In this document: positions 6,758 to 13,919 of the stretch, piece after piece | Layout of the letters: the number at the start of each line of letters is the position of its first letter | Position numbering within the stretch: the first letter of the stretch is position 1 | Assembly: GCA_946401765.1 (NCBI GenBank) | Contig: CAMIVJ010000014.1 | Span: forward strand, 1-17,250 | Direction of reading: 5' to 3' | Length of the DNA: 17,250 nucleotides | Source of the DNA: an uncultured bacterium | GTDB lineage: Bacteria; Verrucomicrobiota; Kiritimatiellia; RFP12; UBA1067 | Program-made: the position numbers and the translations under genes | The notes under the pieces: generated by a model | What the model was told of the DNA's origin: nothing | Databases searched by the model: none | Seen by the model: the letters and a program-made list of their open reading frames with translations, nothing else

Positions 6758-8209
6758 TCATTTCTTGAAGAAAAGAAAAGTCCCCGCCTCGATTGACTTT
6801 TCATCCACCTTATCGCCCGTGGTTATGCGTCCGCGCGGACTGTAGTAGTACGTCGTTGGCGATTTCCACGCAGCGCCAGCTATCTTGTACGGCGAAAGCT
6901 CGGCGCTCACCGGGCCGCCGCGCGTGTATCCCGGCAGCTTCGCGAGGGCCTCAAGATCCTTCACGTCGTCGCCCATCCGCCCGACATGCAGATTCTCGGG
7001 GAGAGGCAGCACGTTCCCGTCGGACGGCGCGGCGGCAGTTTCGTCTTTGGGCACCACAAGCTTGGCGCGCTTTTTGAAGAAGCCCCCCTTCAATCCGAGA
7101 ACGGTGAGCCATCCGCGCTCCTCAAGCTTCTCAGTCTGCGCAGGCTCTTCCACCGTAGAGTCCCCCTTCTCGTTTGGAACGATGAGCGGCGGCTTCACGA
7201 CAGGCGGGCGCACCGGCTTCGTTGCGGACGACGCAACCTGCGCCGACGGCACGCCAGGCTTCAACGGCGGCTTGACTATCGGCGAGGGCGTCATCGGCTT
7301 CGCCGGCGCAGGTTTTGCCGGAGGTTTCGCCGCAACGCGCTGCGCCGGCTGGACAACAGGCTTCGCAGGCGGCTTCTGCGCGATGGTCTTTGCAGGCAGC
7401 GCCTTTGCCGGCTGGAGCGGCTTAGCGGAGGCTATTGCCGTGGGACGCGCAGGGGCAAGCAGGGACGATTTTCCGTAGAACGCAGTCATCGTGTCCGTCT
7501 TCCCGTACAGCACGCTTTCGAGGTAGGAATCGGCCTGCACGAGGCGCTTTGCCTTCACGTCGGGATCGCTTGCCGGACGCATCTTCAGACCAAGCTTCGC
7601 GCGCACGCTCGGCATCGCGAACAGCATTCCGCATCGTTTGCGGCCGCGGTGCTTCTTCTTGTGCCACGTGTTCGGCGCGCCGTAGGCGACGTGCGAATGG
7701 CATACAACCTGTTCGTCCTTGATGTTGTAGATCTTCTTGAGCCGGTCCACAAGCTCCTTCAGCGCCTCGAGCTGTATGAGCGGCATGGTCTGGTCATGGT
7801 GGCCCACAACCTCGATTCCCACGGAGTATTCGTCGCAGTCCTCCTTGCCGTTCCACATCGATCGGCCCGCATGGAAAGCCTCGCGGTCGCGGTCGACGAT
7901 TCTATAGACCTCACCCTTTTCGGTCACGCAGTAGTGAGCCTCGCCGCGTTCGCATAGCTTGTTGAGCGAACTCTTTGCGTGGGCCTCGGTTGTGTGCAGA
8001 ACGATGAGACGAGTCGATTTGCGGAAAGGACGCTCCTTGTTACGCGGGGATCTGTAGTCGTCCTTGAGCGCAAGCGGCGCCGCCGCGCAGCTGCATGCGA
8101 AGAGCGCGGCAATTGCGGCTGCAGCGGCCCGGCCGAAAGTCAAGAGCCTGCCGGGAAGGCGCGTCGTGGGCCTTCCCACCGGCTCCCGCTCTCGGCTTGC
8201 ACGGCGCAC
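6758..8209 (-). CDS. Exported N-acetylmuramoyl-L-alanine amidase (Amidase_2/PGRP fold) with Pro/Ala/Lys-rich linker
   Basis: 483 residues if GTG 8209 is used. A hydrophobic Ala-rich stretch (residues 28-44, ending LFACSCAAAP) is a signal peptide, perhaps a lipoprotein signal at Cys39 or Cys41, although the lipobox is poor. The catalytic domain (about 55-205) shows LIVLHTTE (H72), AHYCVTEKGEVYRIV, AFHAG, SVGIEVVGHHDQ, VCHSHVAYG and RKRCG. The two histidines and the last cysteine match the zinc ligands of T7-lysozyme-like amidases, which cut the MurNAc-L-Ala bond. A long Pro/Ala/Lys linker (about 255-365) leads to a C-terminal region with YKIAGAAWKSPTTYYYSPRG that I do not recognise. No good Shine-Dalgarno precedes GTG 8209; GTG 8179 and TTG 8143 are alternative starts. 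It is six bases after gpmI. Confidence 0.85.
   Translation of the reverse strand: MRRASREREPVGRPTTRLPGRLLTFGRAAAAAIAALFACSCAAAPLALKDDYRSPRNKERPFRKSTRLIVLHTTEAHAKSSLNKLCERGEAHYCVTEKGEVYRIVDRDREAFHAGRSMWNGKEDCDEYSVGIEVVGHHDQTMPLIQLEALKELVDRLKKIYNIKDEQVVCHSHVAYGAPNTWHKKKHRGRKRCGMLFAMPSVRAKLGLKMRPASDPDVKAKRLVQADSYLESVLYGKTDTMTAFYGKSSLLAPARPTAIASAKPLQPAKALPAKTIAQKPPAKPVVQPAQRVAAKPPAKPAPAKPMTPSPIVKPPLKPGVPSAQVASSATKPVRPPVVKPPLIVPNEKGDSTVEEPAQTEKLEERGWLTVLGLKGGFFKKRAKLVVPKDETAAAPSDGNVLPLPENLHVGRMGDDVKDLEALAKLPGYTRGGPVSAELSPYKIAGAAWKSPTTYYYSPRGRITTGDKVDEKSIEAGTFLFFKK
8153..8177 (-). other. 8-bp inverted repeat near the start of the amidase gene
   Basis: GGGAAGGC (8153-8160) and GCCTTCCC (8170-8177) form a perfect 8-bp stem with a 9-base loop, 39 bases after the gpmI stop codon. 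No T-run follows on the minus strand, so it is not a standard intrinsic terminator. It lies between two candidate amidase start codons (GTG 8209 and TTG 8143) and could affect translation or mRNA stability. The role is not known. Confidence 0.45.
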
Positions 8210-8215
8210 GGTTCG

Positions 8216-9802
8216 TCAGATCGCTAGCGGCGTTTTCGACCAGGGCTCCTTGCCCGCGAGGAGCGACGGCGTGGTCATCTCCGGCGGCACGGGCAAACCG
8301 AGCAGCTGCAGCGCGGTGGGCGCCACGGCCGAAAGCTTCGCGAGAGGCGTGAGGCGCACGCCTGCGGCGTCCTTGGCCACGTAGAAGCAGTCCACGAGAT
8401 TGAGCGTGTGGCTTGTCTTCGTGAGGCCGGTCTTGTAGTCCACCATCTGCTCGGCATTGCCGTGGTCGGCGAAGATGAGCACATGGGCGTCGAGCTCCAT
8501 GAGGCGCGGCATGATCTTGCCGATGCACTCGTCAACGACTTCGACGGCCTTGGCGGCGGCGGCTGGATCGCCGGTGTGACCCACCATGTCGCAGTTTGCG
8601 TAGTTGACCACGATGAAGCCGTAGGGGTTGTCCTGAAGGCGCCTGAGAAGCTCGTCGGTGACATTGTAGGCGTCCATCTCGGGATGCGAGGCGAACGTGG
8701 CGGGGTCGAAGCGGCTCTTCACCTCCACCTGGTCCTCGCCTTCGGAGGGCGTTGTGCTCTTGCCGTTGAAGAAGCTCGTGACATGGCGGAACTTCTGCGT
8801 TTCGGCGAGGCGCAGCTGGCGGATGCCGGCGCGCGAGACTACTTCGCCGAGGAGGTTCTCCATGCCGCCGCCTGCACCCATGGCGCCGAGCAGGTAGTCT
8901 TCGAACTCGTCCCAGTAGCGGGTGAAGCCGAGATACGTCACCTTCGGGCGCGCGGTGCGCTCGCCGGCGTAGTCGTCCATGACGAACGCCTGCGTGAGCT
9001 GGATGGCGCGGTCCTGGCGGTAGTTCGTGTGCATCACCGAGTCGCCGTCCTTCACGCCATCGTAGTCGCCGATCACGTAGCAGGGAACGTATTCGTCCGT
9101 CATCGGCGTGCCGTCCGGCGTGAGGCCGTTCTCGTACTCGGCCTTGACGGCGTCTTCGGCGTTGGCGGCGCGCTTTCCGGAGCAGCTGACGATGCAGTTG
9201 TACGCTTCGCTCGTGAGCTTCCAGTTCTTTACGCGGTCCATGCCGTAGTAGCGGCCCATCACGGTGCCGATCTTGGCGTTGCCGACTGCGGCGAGCTCCT
9301 GCTTGAGGCGCGCGAGGTATTCAAGCGTGGAGCGCGGGGGCGTGTCGCGTCCGTCGAGGAACGGATGCACCACGATGCGCCCTTCGGGGAACTCGGAGCG
9401 GGCGCGCTTCATGAGCTTGAAGAGATGCTCCTGGTGGGCGTGCACGCCTTCGTCCTGGAGAAGCCCGAAGAAGTGAAGCTGGCTGTTGTTCTTCTTCCAG
9501 TTCTCTATTAGCGCGGACCACTTGGGGCTCTTGAAGAGCTCGCCGGAGGAGAGACCGTCGTCGATGCGCTTGAGCTCCTGCACCACGATGCGCCCGGCGC
9601 CCATGTTGAGGTGGCCCACCTCGCTCGATCCCTGGTATCCGTCAGGCAGGCCCACGGCCTCGCCGCAGCAGTCCAGCAGGCAGTGCGGGAAGCGCGCCCT
9701 GATCTGGTCTATCACCGGGGTCTTCGCCGCGATGACGGAATTTCCTTCGTGTCTTTCGTTAACGCCCCATCCGTCGCGGATGACAAGCACTACTGGTCTC
9801 AT
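8216..9802 (-). CDS. gpmI: 2,3-bisphosphoglycerate-independent phosphoglycerate mutase
   Basis: A 528-residue cytosolic glycolytic enzyme that interconverts 3- and 2-phosphoglycerate using two Mn ions and a phosphoserine intermediate. VVLVIRDGWG at the N-terminus supplies metal ligand D10. GYQGSSEVGHLNMGAGRIV supplies the catalytic serine S60 and matches the family's GNSEVGHLNMGAGR motif, with Ser in place of the usual Asn. HPFLDGRDTPPRS and IGTVMGRYYGMDR are substrate-binding motifs, and FADHGNAEQM plus the later KTSHT carry metal ligands. The length is slightly above the usual 505-515. ATG 9802 has only a weak purine-rich region before it. It follows nusB by 70 bases and precedes the amidase gene by six bases. 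Confidence 0.96.
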   Translation of the reverse strand: MRPVVLVIRDGWGVNERHEGNSVIAAKTPVIDQIRARFPHCLLDCCGEAVGLPDGYQGSSEVGHLNMGAGRIVVQELKRIDDGLSSGELFKSPKWSALIENWKKNNSQLHFFGLLQDEGVHAHQEHLFKLMKRARSEFPEGRIVVHPFLDGRDTPPRSTLEYLARLKQELAAVGNAKIGTVMGRYYGMDRVKNWKLTSEAYNCIVSCSGKRAANAEDAVKAEYENGLTPDGTPMTDEYVPCYVIGDYDGVKDGDSVMHTNYRQDRAIQLTQAFVMDDYAGERTARPKVTYLGFTRYWDEFEDYLLGAMGAGGGMENLLGEVVSRAGIRQLRLAETQKFRHVTSFFNGKSTTPSEGEDQVEVKSRFDPATFASHPEMDAYNVTDELLRRLQDNPYGFIVVNYANCDMVGHTGDPAAAAKAVEVVDECIGKIMPRLMELDAHVLIFADHGNAEQMVDYKTGLTKTSHTLNLVDCFYVAKDAAGVRLTPLAKLSAVAPTALQLLGLPVPPEMTTPSLLAGKEPWSKTPLAI

Positions 9803-9872
9803 GGTGTCTTTCGTCTCTTTCTGCGCTTGAAGCGCGTTTAAAATCGTGTGAAGTCGGCGCGGAGCAACGCGT

Positions 9873-10388
9873 TCACGGGGTGAACGTCTCGGCCTTGGCG
9901 GAGCGGAGGTCTTTGGCGAACTTGTCCAGAACGCCGTTCACGAACCTGCCGCTCTTCGTCTCTGAGAAGAACTTCGCAAGGTCTATGGCCTCGTTCACTA
10001 GAATCGGCGCGGGGATGTCGCTGCAGGTCGTGAGCTCCCACACGCCGAGGCGCAGCACGCTGCGCTCGACGGTGCCGAGGCGGTACATGGACCAGTTCTT
10101 CAGATATGGCTCGAGCTTCGCGTCGAGCTCGTCGCGCGCCGCCCAGGTGCCGCGAACCCTCTCTTCGGCGAACGCCTTCATTTCGGCGAGCGACGCCTGC
10201 TCCCTCGGGTTCTGCGAGGTGAAGAGCGGCACCGCACGCTGAGTGTCGTCTTCAAGATTGTCGATCTCCAGCTGGCGCTGCTGCTCCCAGAAGGCCTCGA
10301 TGCCGGAGTCGACGTCCAGCGGCGGGTTCAGATCGAACTGCACAAGCATCTGCAGCGCCCACTCGCGGGCCTGGCGGCGAGTTGCCAT
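9873..10388 (-). CDS. nusB: Transcription antitermination factor NusB
   Basis: A 171-residue all-helical RNA-binding protein. With NusE (S10) it binds boxA and supports antitermination of rRNA operons. The N-terminus RRQAREWALQMLVQFDLN and the C-terminal half (RLGTVERSVLRLGVWEL, DIPAPILVNEAIDLAKFF, SGRFVNGVLDKFAKDL) match the family closely. It is longer than the usual 130-150 residues because of a charged stretch of about 30-40 residues (about 34-75, including WEQQRQLEIDNLEDDTQR). GGAGG lies nine bases before ATG 10388. The start is one base after the stop of the SPFH gene, indicating a shared transcript. Confidence 0.93.
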   Translation of the reverse strand: MATRRQAREWALQMLVQFDLNPPLDVDSGIEAFWEQQRQLEIDNLEDDTQRAVPLFTSQNPREQASLAEMKAFAEERVRGTWAARDELDAKLEPYLKNWSMYRLGTVERSVLRLGVWELTTCSDIPAPILVNEAIDLAKFFSETKSGRFVNGVLDKFAKDLRSAKAETFTP

Positions 10389-10389
10389 T

Positions 10390-11319
10390 TCAGCGCGCCT
10401 CCGCGCTCTTGACGATCGTGGTGCATGCCTTCAGCACGCCCGCCACGTTCGCGAGGTCGCTCGGGATGATCATAGTGTTGTTCGTCTTCGCTAGGTTGCC
10501 GAACTGCTGCAGGTACTGCTGGGCGAGCTGCATGTTCACGCTCTCCATCCCACCCTTCCCGCTGATGGCCTCGGCGACCTTCTGGATGCCTGCGGCCTGC
10601 GCCTCGGCGACAAGCATGATCTCCTTTGCCTTGCCCTCCGCCTCGTTGATCTTGCGCATCCTCTCGCCCTCGGAGAGCGCAATCGCCTCCTGGCGCTCAC
10701 CTTCGGCGCGGTTGATCTTCGCCTGGCGTTCGCCCTCAGACTCCGCGATCATCGCGCGCTTCTCGCGCTCGGCGCGCATCTGCTTTTCCATCGCGTCGCG
10801 GATCGTGCGCGGCGGGGTGATGTTCTTGATCTCGTAGCGCGTCACCTTGATGCCCCACGGGTCGCTCGCCTTGTCCACCGCGGCGACGATCGCGGCATTG
10901 ATGGACGTGCGTTCCTCGAAGGAGCGGTCAAGGTCGAGCTTGCCCATCTCGGAACGCATCGTTGTCTGCGCGAGCTGCGTGGTGGCGAAGAGGTAGTTGC
11001 CGATTCCGTACGAGGCCTTTGCGGGATCCATCACCTGCATGTAGAGGATGCCGTCAACAGAGACGGCGATGTTGTCCTTCGTGATGCACTCCTGCGGCGG
11101 CACGTCGATCGCCTGCTCCTTGAGCGTGTGGCGGTAGGCGATCTTGTCCAGGAACGGGAACAGAATGTGGAATCCTGCCTCTAGCGTGCAGCGGTACTTG
11201 CCCAGACGCTCCACGATGTAGGCTGTCTTCTGCGGCACGATCACGGCAGTCTTCAATATGGCCACGATGACGATGAACGCCACCACGCCGAAGAAAATAA
11301 CAGGAAATGACACTGGCAT
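10390..11319 (-). CDS. SPFH/band 7 domain protein (stomatin/QmcA-like)
   Basis: A 309-residue membrane-anchored protein. One N-terminal hydrophobic segment (about 6-27) is followed by the SPFH core: VPQKTAYIVERLGKYRCTLEAGFHILFPFLDKI, then DVPPQECITKDNIAVSVDGI, then MRSEMGKLDLDRSFEERTSIN. A long charged coiled coil (about 180-260) carries repeated ESEGERQAKINRAEGERQEAI units. The C-terminal part, MIIPSDLANVAGVLKA, is typical of the stomatin/QmcA branch. Such proteins oligomerise into membrane scaffolds that bind proteases or organise lipid domains. The common partner NfeD is not adjacent here; nusB follows by one base. GAGG sits seven bases before ATG 11319. A putative promoter and a hairpin lie upstream. 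Confidence 0.92.
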   Translation of the reverse strand: MPVSFPVIFFGVVAFIVIVAILKTAVIVPQKTAYIVERLGKYRCTLEAGFHILFPFLDKIAYRHTLKEQAIDVPPQECITKDNIAVSVDGILYMQVMDPAKASYGIGNYLFATTQLAQTTMRSEMGKLDLDRSFEERTSINAAIVAAVDKASDPWGIKVTRYEIKNITPPRTIRDAMEKQMRAEREKRAMIAESEGERQAKINRAEGERQEAIALSEGERMRKINEAEGKAKEIMLVAEAQAAGIQKVAEAISGKGGMESVNMQLAQQYLQQFGNLAKTNNTMIIPSDLANVAGVLKACTTIVKSAEAR

Positions 11320-11362
11320 TTTATACCTCGCTTTTTATGACTTTGACGACCCCGTGCAGAGA

Positions 11363-11384
11363 TCTGCCGAATTGCTTCGGCAGA
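11363..11384 (-). other. 9-bp hairpin between the orphan gene and the SPFH gene
   Basis: TCTGCCGAA (11363-11371), loop TTGC, then TTCGGCAGA (11376-11384) is a perfect 9-bp stem with a 4-base loop. On the minus strand it lies 70 bases after the orphan gene stop and 43 bases before the SPFH ATG, within the predicted 5' leader. No U-run follows, so it could be a poor terminator, an mRNA-stabilising or regulatory hairpin, or a dyad binding site. Confidence 0.55.
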
Positions 11385-11403
11385 CTCCACGCGGAATGCA
11401 TAT

Positions 11404-11432
11404 AGTATAGTGTTTTCTTGGCGCGCACACAA
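11404..11432 (-). promoter_or_regulatory. Putative promoter of the SPFH-nusB-gpmI gene run
   Basis: On the minus strand TTGTGT (11432-11427) is separated by 17 bases from TATACT (11409-11404). The -10 match is 5 of 6 and the -35 match only 3 of 6. A start near 11397 would leave a leader of about 78 bases containing the 9-bp hairpin. Confidence 0.5.
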
Positions 11433-11453
11433 GCCAGAAATTCAACCGGCTTC

Positions 11454-13703
11454 TCAAATCTCCTCCTGGCGGATGTCGTCGATCGTGAACTCGGGCATTC
11501 CGTTGCCGAGCTCCGCGTCGGCGGCGTTCTTGATCGTCATGGTCGCGGTGATCTTCACCTCTCCGACGATTGGCGCAACGTCTCTGCTGATGTCATGCGG
11601 CGCATACATGTCGTCATCGGAGAACAGATAGGTCATCTTGTTCCGGACAATGTGGTTGAGGGATATCTTAACATCTCCGTTCTCTGCGATTTCGATATTG
11701 TAGTTCTCCTCCGGAACGCGATCGGCGGGGATGACCTGCGTCCCCTTCGCTGTGGATTCAGCGCGGGGCATGCCCTTGACGTGGCTGTTATCCCCGCCAT
11801 GTTCGAGCAGCTCGTCGATTGCGCCGGCAAACCCGAGGGCCATACCGCACGTGAACGAGACCATCTGGCGCATCTTCTTGTGGTTGTCGTCGAACGTGGT
11901 CTCGAGGAACTCCGCATAGCCCTTGCGCTCCGGGTTGTTGGCCTCCCCGAACGGGAAGGTTTTGCCGAGCTGCGCATTGGGGATGTTCTGGCCGTTGAAC
12001 GTCACATACCCGACGCCGTATTCGCGCACCGCCTGGGGCATCATGCCCGAAGAGAGACTGGTGATCTTCTTGTCCTCCGTATCCGCAAGCGGCTTCTTGA
12101 TGTCGGCGAGCATCTGGTTCTTTATGGCCGACTTCAGCTCCTCGACGGCATTGTCGCCGGCGAGGTCGAATCCGGGATCAAAGGCGGCGAGCGTCTCTGG
12201 ATTCGCCTTGAAGTGATTGACCACGAAGTCGGGACGCGGTGATTTCTTGTCCGGACCGTTCGCGTTGATCAGGAACTCGGCGAAGAACGAGGTCTCGAAC
12301 TTTTCGACCATGCGGGCGAACGCCTTCTCTGCCTTTGGCCCGTCGCCGAAGACCTTCTGAAAGAGCTCCTTGAGGTCGGCCTTGTGCGCATCGCTGAAGC
12401 GAAGAGCGGCGTCTCCGTTGTTCTCGAGATACCTGCACAGCTTCTTCAGGTTGCTCATCGTGGTGAAGGGAGTCTTCTTGAGGGCCGCCTCGAGATCGTC
12501 GGTTATTCCCTTCGGGATCGAGACGGGCTTCTTCGTCCTAACTTCGCCGAGTTCGGCCGCGTTCTTGAGCATGTCGCACGCGACGGGGTACATGTCCTTG
12601 CCGACGGCCTCCTTGTAAGTCTTCGAGAGCACGTCATACTCGGCGCGCACGTCATGGACGAGGCCGATCAGATATCGCCTGAGGTCCGCGATTGCCGGAT
12701 TCTGCGCAGCCTCGTCCTTGAGCCGCATGTTGACCTGCATGACCAATTGGTCGATAGCTATGACGCCTTCGCTGTCTAACATCTGCTTGTATATCTTGGA
12801 GCGGTCCTTGAGCGTGCAGTCATAAAGGCTCTTGGACAGGTCGCCGAACTGCTTCGAGAGATTGTCGAGAGACGCGCGCAGTTCATCAAGGACGTTCTCG
12901 TTCTCCTTCGACGGCTTCGCGGCTTCAAGTAGCAGCTCGGCGTCGTGCAGGAGATCCTTGAACTTCAACTGGAGGTTCTTGGCGATGGGCGCGAGATTGT
13001 CCGTCGAATCTTCACCGGCGTTTTGCGCTGCAAGCTCCCTGTTGCGCGCGTCGTCTGCCGCGCCAATAGAATGGAAGTTGTATCCCTCGCTGAACGATTC
13101 GGCGTTTTTCATGTAGATGGCCCCCGCCTTCATTGTGCGGTTGGCGGCGCTGCCCCTCGTGATGACCTGCTCCAGGGCCTCAGTGAGCGTCATGGACTTC
13201 GTTGTGGAGAGCAAGTTGGCCGCCGTGTTGAGCCGGCCGAAGTCCTTCCGCGTGTAGCCGGCGGCAATGGCCTTCTTTGCGAGTTCGCCCTTCGGGTCGT
13301 TCGTCTTGTCGAAGCAGTCGGCGCGGCCGAGGTTCGCGATCGCGTCCCTCACGGCGAGGATGCGCCGCGCGGTGAGCGGCTTGCCGCACCCGTAGTCCTT
13401 CATGAGCATCGCCGTCTTGACGCTGTCGGGGATGTTGCGCTCGCCGCCGAACATGTCGGCGACGCACTTCCTGAAGAGGTCGCGCACCTCGTTGTTGGCG
13501 ACCTTGGCGTCCTGCTTGCGGAACAACGACTTGCCTACCCAGTCGCTCTTGTCCGTCACGGTGATGCCGCGCTCCTCGAGCGGAGTGCCGCCCTTGGCCT
13601 GCACGTCGCCCTTTGTGGCGATGGCAGTCTCCTTGCCCGCGTCAAACCGCTCCTGGGCGAAGCTGACGAATCTGCTGAACTGCTCGTTGACTGCGTTTAT
13701 CAT
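11454..13703 (-). CDS. Large orphan protein of unknown function (749 residues)
   Basis: I do not recognise a family. The product is about 83 kDa, hydrophilic, rich in Asp, Glu, Lys and Asn, and has no signal peptide or clear membrane helix. The N-terminus MINAVNEQFSRFVSFAQERF resembles the short frame just upstream. A block at about residues 70-125 (NNEVRDLFRKCVADMFGG, then DYGCGKPLTARRILAVRDAI) looks like a compact helical domain. Residues about 225-335 are strongly helical and charged (LLHDAELLLEAAKPSKENEN, LRASLDNLSKQFGDLSKS) and may form a coiled coil. The C-terminal 100 residues are rich in predicted strands (YNIEIAENGDVKISLNHIV, EVKITATMTI) and end in an acidic tail. AAGGAG seven bases before ATG 13703 is a good ribosome-binding site. 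Codon use and GC content look like those of the neighbours. A secreted effector or a structural protein are possibilities only. Confidence 0.85.
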   Translation of the reverse strand: MINAVNEQFSRFVSFAQERFDAGKETAIATKGDVQAKGGTPLEERGITVTDKSDWVGKSLFRKQDAKVANNEVRDLFRKCVADMFGGERNIPDSVKTAMLMKDYGCGKPLTARRILAVRDAIANLGRADCFDKTNDPKGELAKKAIAAGYTRKDFGRLNTAANLLSTTKSMTLTEALEQVITRGSAANRTMKAGAIYMKNAESFSEGYNFHSIGAADDARNRELAAQNAGEDSTDNLAPIAKNLQLKFKDLLHDAELLLEAAKPSKENENVLDELRASLDNLSKQFGDLSKSLYDCTLKDRSKIYKQMLDSEGVIAIDQLVMQVNMRLKDEAAQNPAIADLRRYLIGLVHDVRAEYDVLSKTYKEAVGKDMYPVACDMLKNAAELGEVRTKKPVSIPKGITDDLEAALKKTPFTTMSNLKKLCRYLENNGDAALRFSDAHKADLKELFQKVFGDGPKAEKAFARMVEKFETSFFAEFLINANGPDKKSPRPDFVVNHFKANPETLAAFDPGFDLAGDNAVEELKSAIKNQMLADIKKPLADTEDKKITSLSSGMMPQAVREYGVGYVTFNGQNIPNAQLGKTFPFGEANNPERKGYAEFLETTFDDNHKKMRQMVSFTCGMALGFAGAIDELLEHGGDNSHVKGMPRAESTAKGTQVIPADRVPEENYNIEIAENGDVKISLNHIVRNKMTYLFSDDDMYAPHDISRDVAPIVGEVKITATMTIKNAADAELGNGMPEFTIDDIRQEEI

Positions 13704-13739
13704 GGTTTTTCTCCTTGTTGGCCGGTGGGCTTACCTCGC

Positions 13740-13802
13740 TCACTTGTCAAACTTGTCGGAATTGAAGTTGAAGGATATGTTGACGTCGTCAAATTGCAGC
13801 AT
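13740..13802 (-). CDS. Possible 20-residue small protein overlapping the short paralogue-like frame
   Basis: ATG 13802 is preceded by GGAGG at a spacing of five bases. The product would be MLQFDDVNISFNFNSDKFDK. It overlaps the end of the 32-codon frame by 14 bases, in the +1 frame relative to it, and ends 36 bases before the orphan gene. In the same frame the sequence stays open upstream as TGSHAPEDQ before the ATG, so it could instead be the out-of-frame tail of one broken gene. I cannot tell a real small protein from a remnant. Confidence 0.3.
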   Translation of the reverse strand: MLQFDDVNISFNFNSDKFDK

Positions 13803-13887
13803 CTGATCCTCCGGTGCATGAGATCCTGTCTTTGTTGGCAAAGCGGACGAATTTGCGGAACTGCGCGTTGTTTAGATCAATGCTCAT
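13789..13887 (-). pseudogene. Short frame with the N-terminus of the orphan family (truncated paralogue or small gene)
   Basis: A 32-codon frame from ATG 13887 to a TGA at 13789. It begins MSIDLNNAQFRKFVRFANK. Aligned with the start of the 749-residue protein (N-E-Q-F-S-R-F-V-S-F-A), it shares 7 of 11 positions (N, Q, F, F, V, F, A). The ribosome-binding region is also alike: ACAAGGAGA lies before both start codons. This indicates duplication of the gene start. After residue 19 the sequence departs from the paralogue and stops. A one-base shift after about residue 18 would join it to the frame ending FNSDKFDK at 13740, giving a product of about 50 residues. It may be a decayed paralogue, a frameshifted gene or a true small protein. 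Confidence 0.5.
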
Positions 13888-13919
13888 TTTGCTCTCCTTG
13901 TCTCTTTGCCTTGTATACA

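Noticed and set aside
8408..9511. A 367-codon open frame on the plus strand opposite gpmI
   Set aside because: It mirrors the codon pattern of gpmI, a certain gene with all catalytic motifs. The predicted protein is Val/Ala/His-rich with no recognisable domain.
9821..9833. GCGCTTGAAGCGC between nusB and gpmI as a terminator
   Set aside because: Once a minimal loop is allowed, only about four base pairs remain, and no T-run follows.
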